DNA of 60,342 nucleotides, taken from DASXTB01 sp036505615. Lineage in GTDB: Bacteria > Acidobacteriota > UBA6911 > JACQSX01. A program made the position numbers and the translations under genes. The notes beneath the pieces were generated by a model that saw nothing but the letters and a program-made list of their open reading frames with translations, was not told the origin of the DNA and searched no databases. Shown here in pieces: positions 59,977 to 60,342 of the stretch. Position 1 is the first letter of the stretch. The number at the start of each line of letters is the position of its first letter. The DNA is taken from contig DASXTB010000111.1 of the NCBI GenBank assembly GCA_036505615.1, forward strand, positions 1-60,342. The letters are read 5' to 3'.

Positions 59977-60342
59977 CTCGTTGTAGCAGACTAACTCCGA
60001 GCAGACTAACTCCGGAGCAGACTAACTCCGCGTCTCACGTTTGAGCGCGAGCAGACTAACTCCGGACTAACTCCGCATCTCAACTCCGCATCTCACGTTT
60101 GAGCAGGTAATTTGCCATTTTGACGCTGACTTACCGCTCTGTAGCGGTCGTTTTCGATCTCCCTTTCCCAACAAATTTTACAGTCCCGATCACGCATCTC
60201 AACTCCGCATCTCACGTTTGAGCAGTTAATTTGCCATTTTGACGCTGACTTACCGCTCTGAAGCGGTCGTTTTCGATCTCCCTTTCCCAACAAATTTTAC
60301 AGTCCCGATCATTTTTCTTTCGCAAATTTCGCCCCAGGCCAG
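59977..60342. repeat. Tandem repeats and a 119-bp direct duplication
   Basis: 59987-60074 has several copies of agcagactaactccg with small changes. A 119-base unit at 60075-60193 is repeated immediately at 60194-60312 with only two or three differences (agcagg/agcagt, ctgtag/ctgaag). Both copies hold gcatctcaactccgcatctc and the imperfect hairpin ccgctctgtagcgg. No gene is recognised in either strand. The small frame across it is made of the duplication. Confidence 0.75.

Noticed and set aside
1..60342. tRNA, rRNA, insertion sequence transposase or prophage genes
   Set aside because: Looked for on both strands; no cloverleaf-like sequence with a conserved T-loop, no rRNA segment and no transposase or integrase domain was recognised.

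Overview
The window looks like a chromosomal piece of a soil-type member of the Acidobacteriota, probably a metagenome-assembled genome. This is inferred from three very long Oar-like TonB-dependent receptors with an N-terminal carboxypeptidase-regulatory domain, a DUF2911 protein, a split cytochrome b/c complex with a giant multihaem cytochrome c, and a very high load of intergenic repeats. No rRNA, tRNA, insertion sequence or CRISPR array was seen.

Layout. (1) 0.4-5.5 kb: a catabolic and transport group (DASS transporter, RraA-like aldolase, Dabb protein, LDH2-type dehydrogenase, IclR regulator). (2) 5.5-20 kb: two TonB-dependent receptors, two Tat-exported TIM-barrel proteins, an exported beta-propeller protein, a 4-coumarate:CoA-ligase-like enzyme and a small phosphatase. 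This suggests uptake and breakdown of plant- or aromatic-derived substrates. (3) 20-35 kb: housekeeping and miscellaneous genes (homoserine dehydrogenase, exported tandem cyclophilin, MFS exporter, zincin, SDR, aconitase, DUF2911, coiled-coil membrane protein, third receptor, TMEM14-like protein). (4) 35.5-41.6 kb: an arginine cluster, argC-argB-argD/NAGS fusion, then a toxin-antitoxin pair, then argJ, behind a double ARG-box-like operator. (5) 41.9-56.2 kb: respiration. An exported CbiX-like protein, a ferredoxin, haem O and haem A synthases, DUF420 and a cupredoxin lipoprotein lead to a Rieske / cytochrome b / subunit IV / octahaem cytochrome c operon. (6) 56.7-60.3 kb: an AhpD-family gene with an in-frame TGA, an exported phosphatase and a decayed beta-helix gene.

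Two things stand out. First, the AhpD-like gene at 56753-57283 (minus) has TGA exactly at the second cysteine of the CxxC redox motif. The reading frame continues intact to the natural family end, and a 7-bp hairpin with a G-rich loop lies 13 nt after the TGA. It reads as a selenoprotein with a bacterial SECIS. Second, at least fourteen places carry short repeats with a period near 7 nt, mostly arranged as two arms of opposite orientation around a short unique spacer. The repeat word differs from site to site but is shared by the two arms of one site. They fill intergenic gaps almost to the base, and in three places (argJ, ctaA, argC) they run into reading frames. Separate families of GC-rich multi-hairpin elements are also dispersed through the window.
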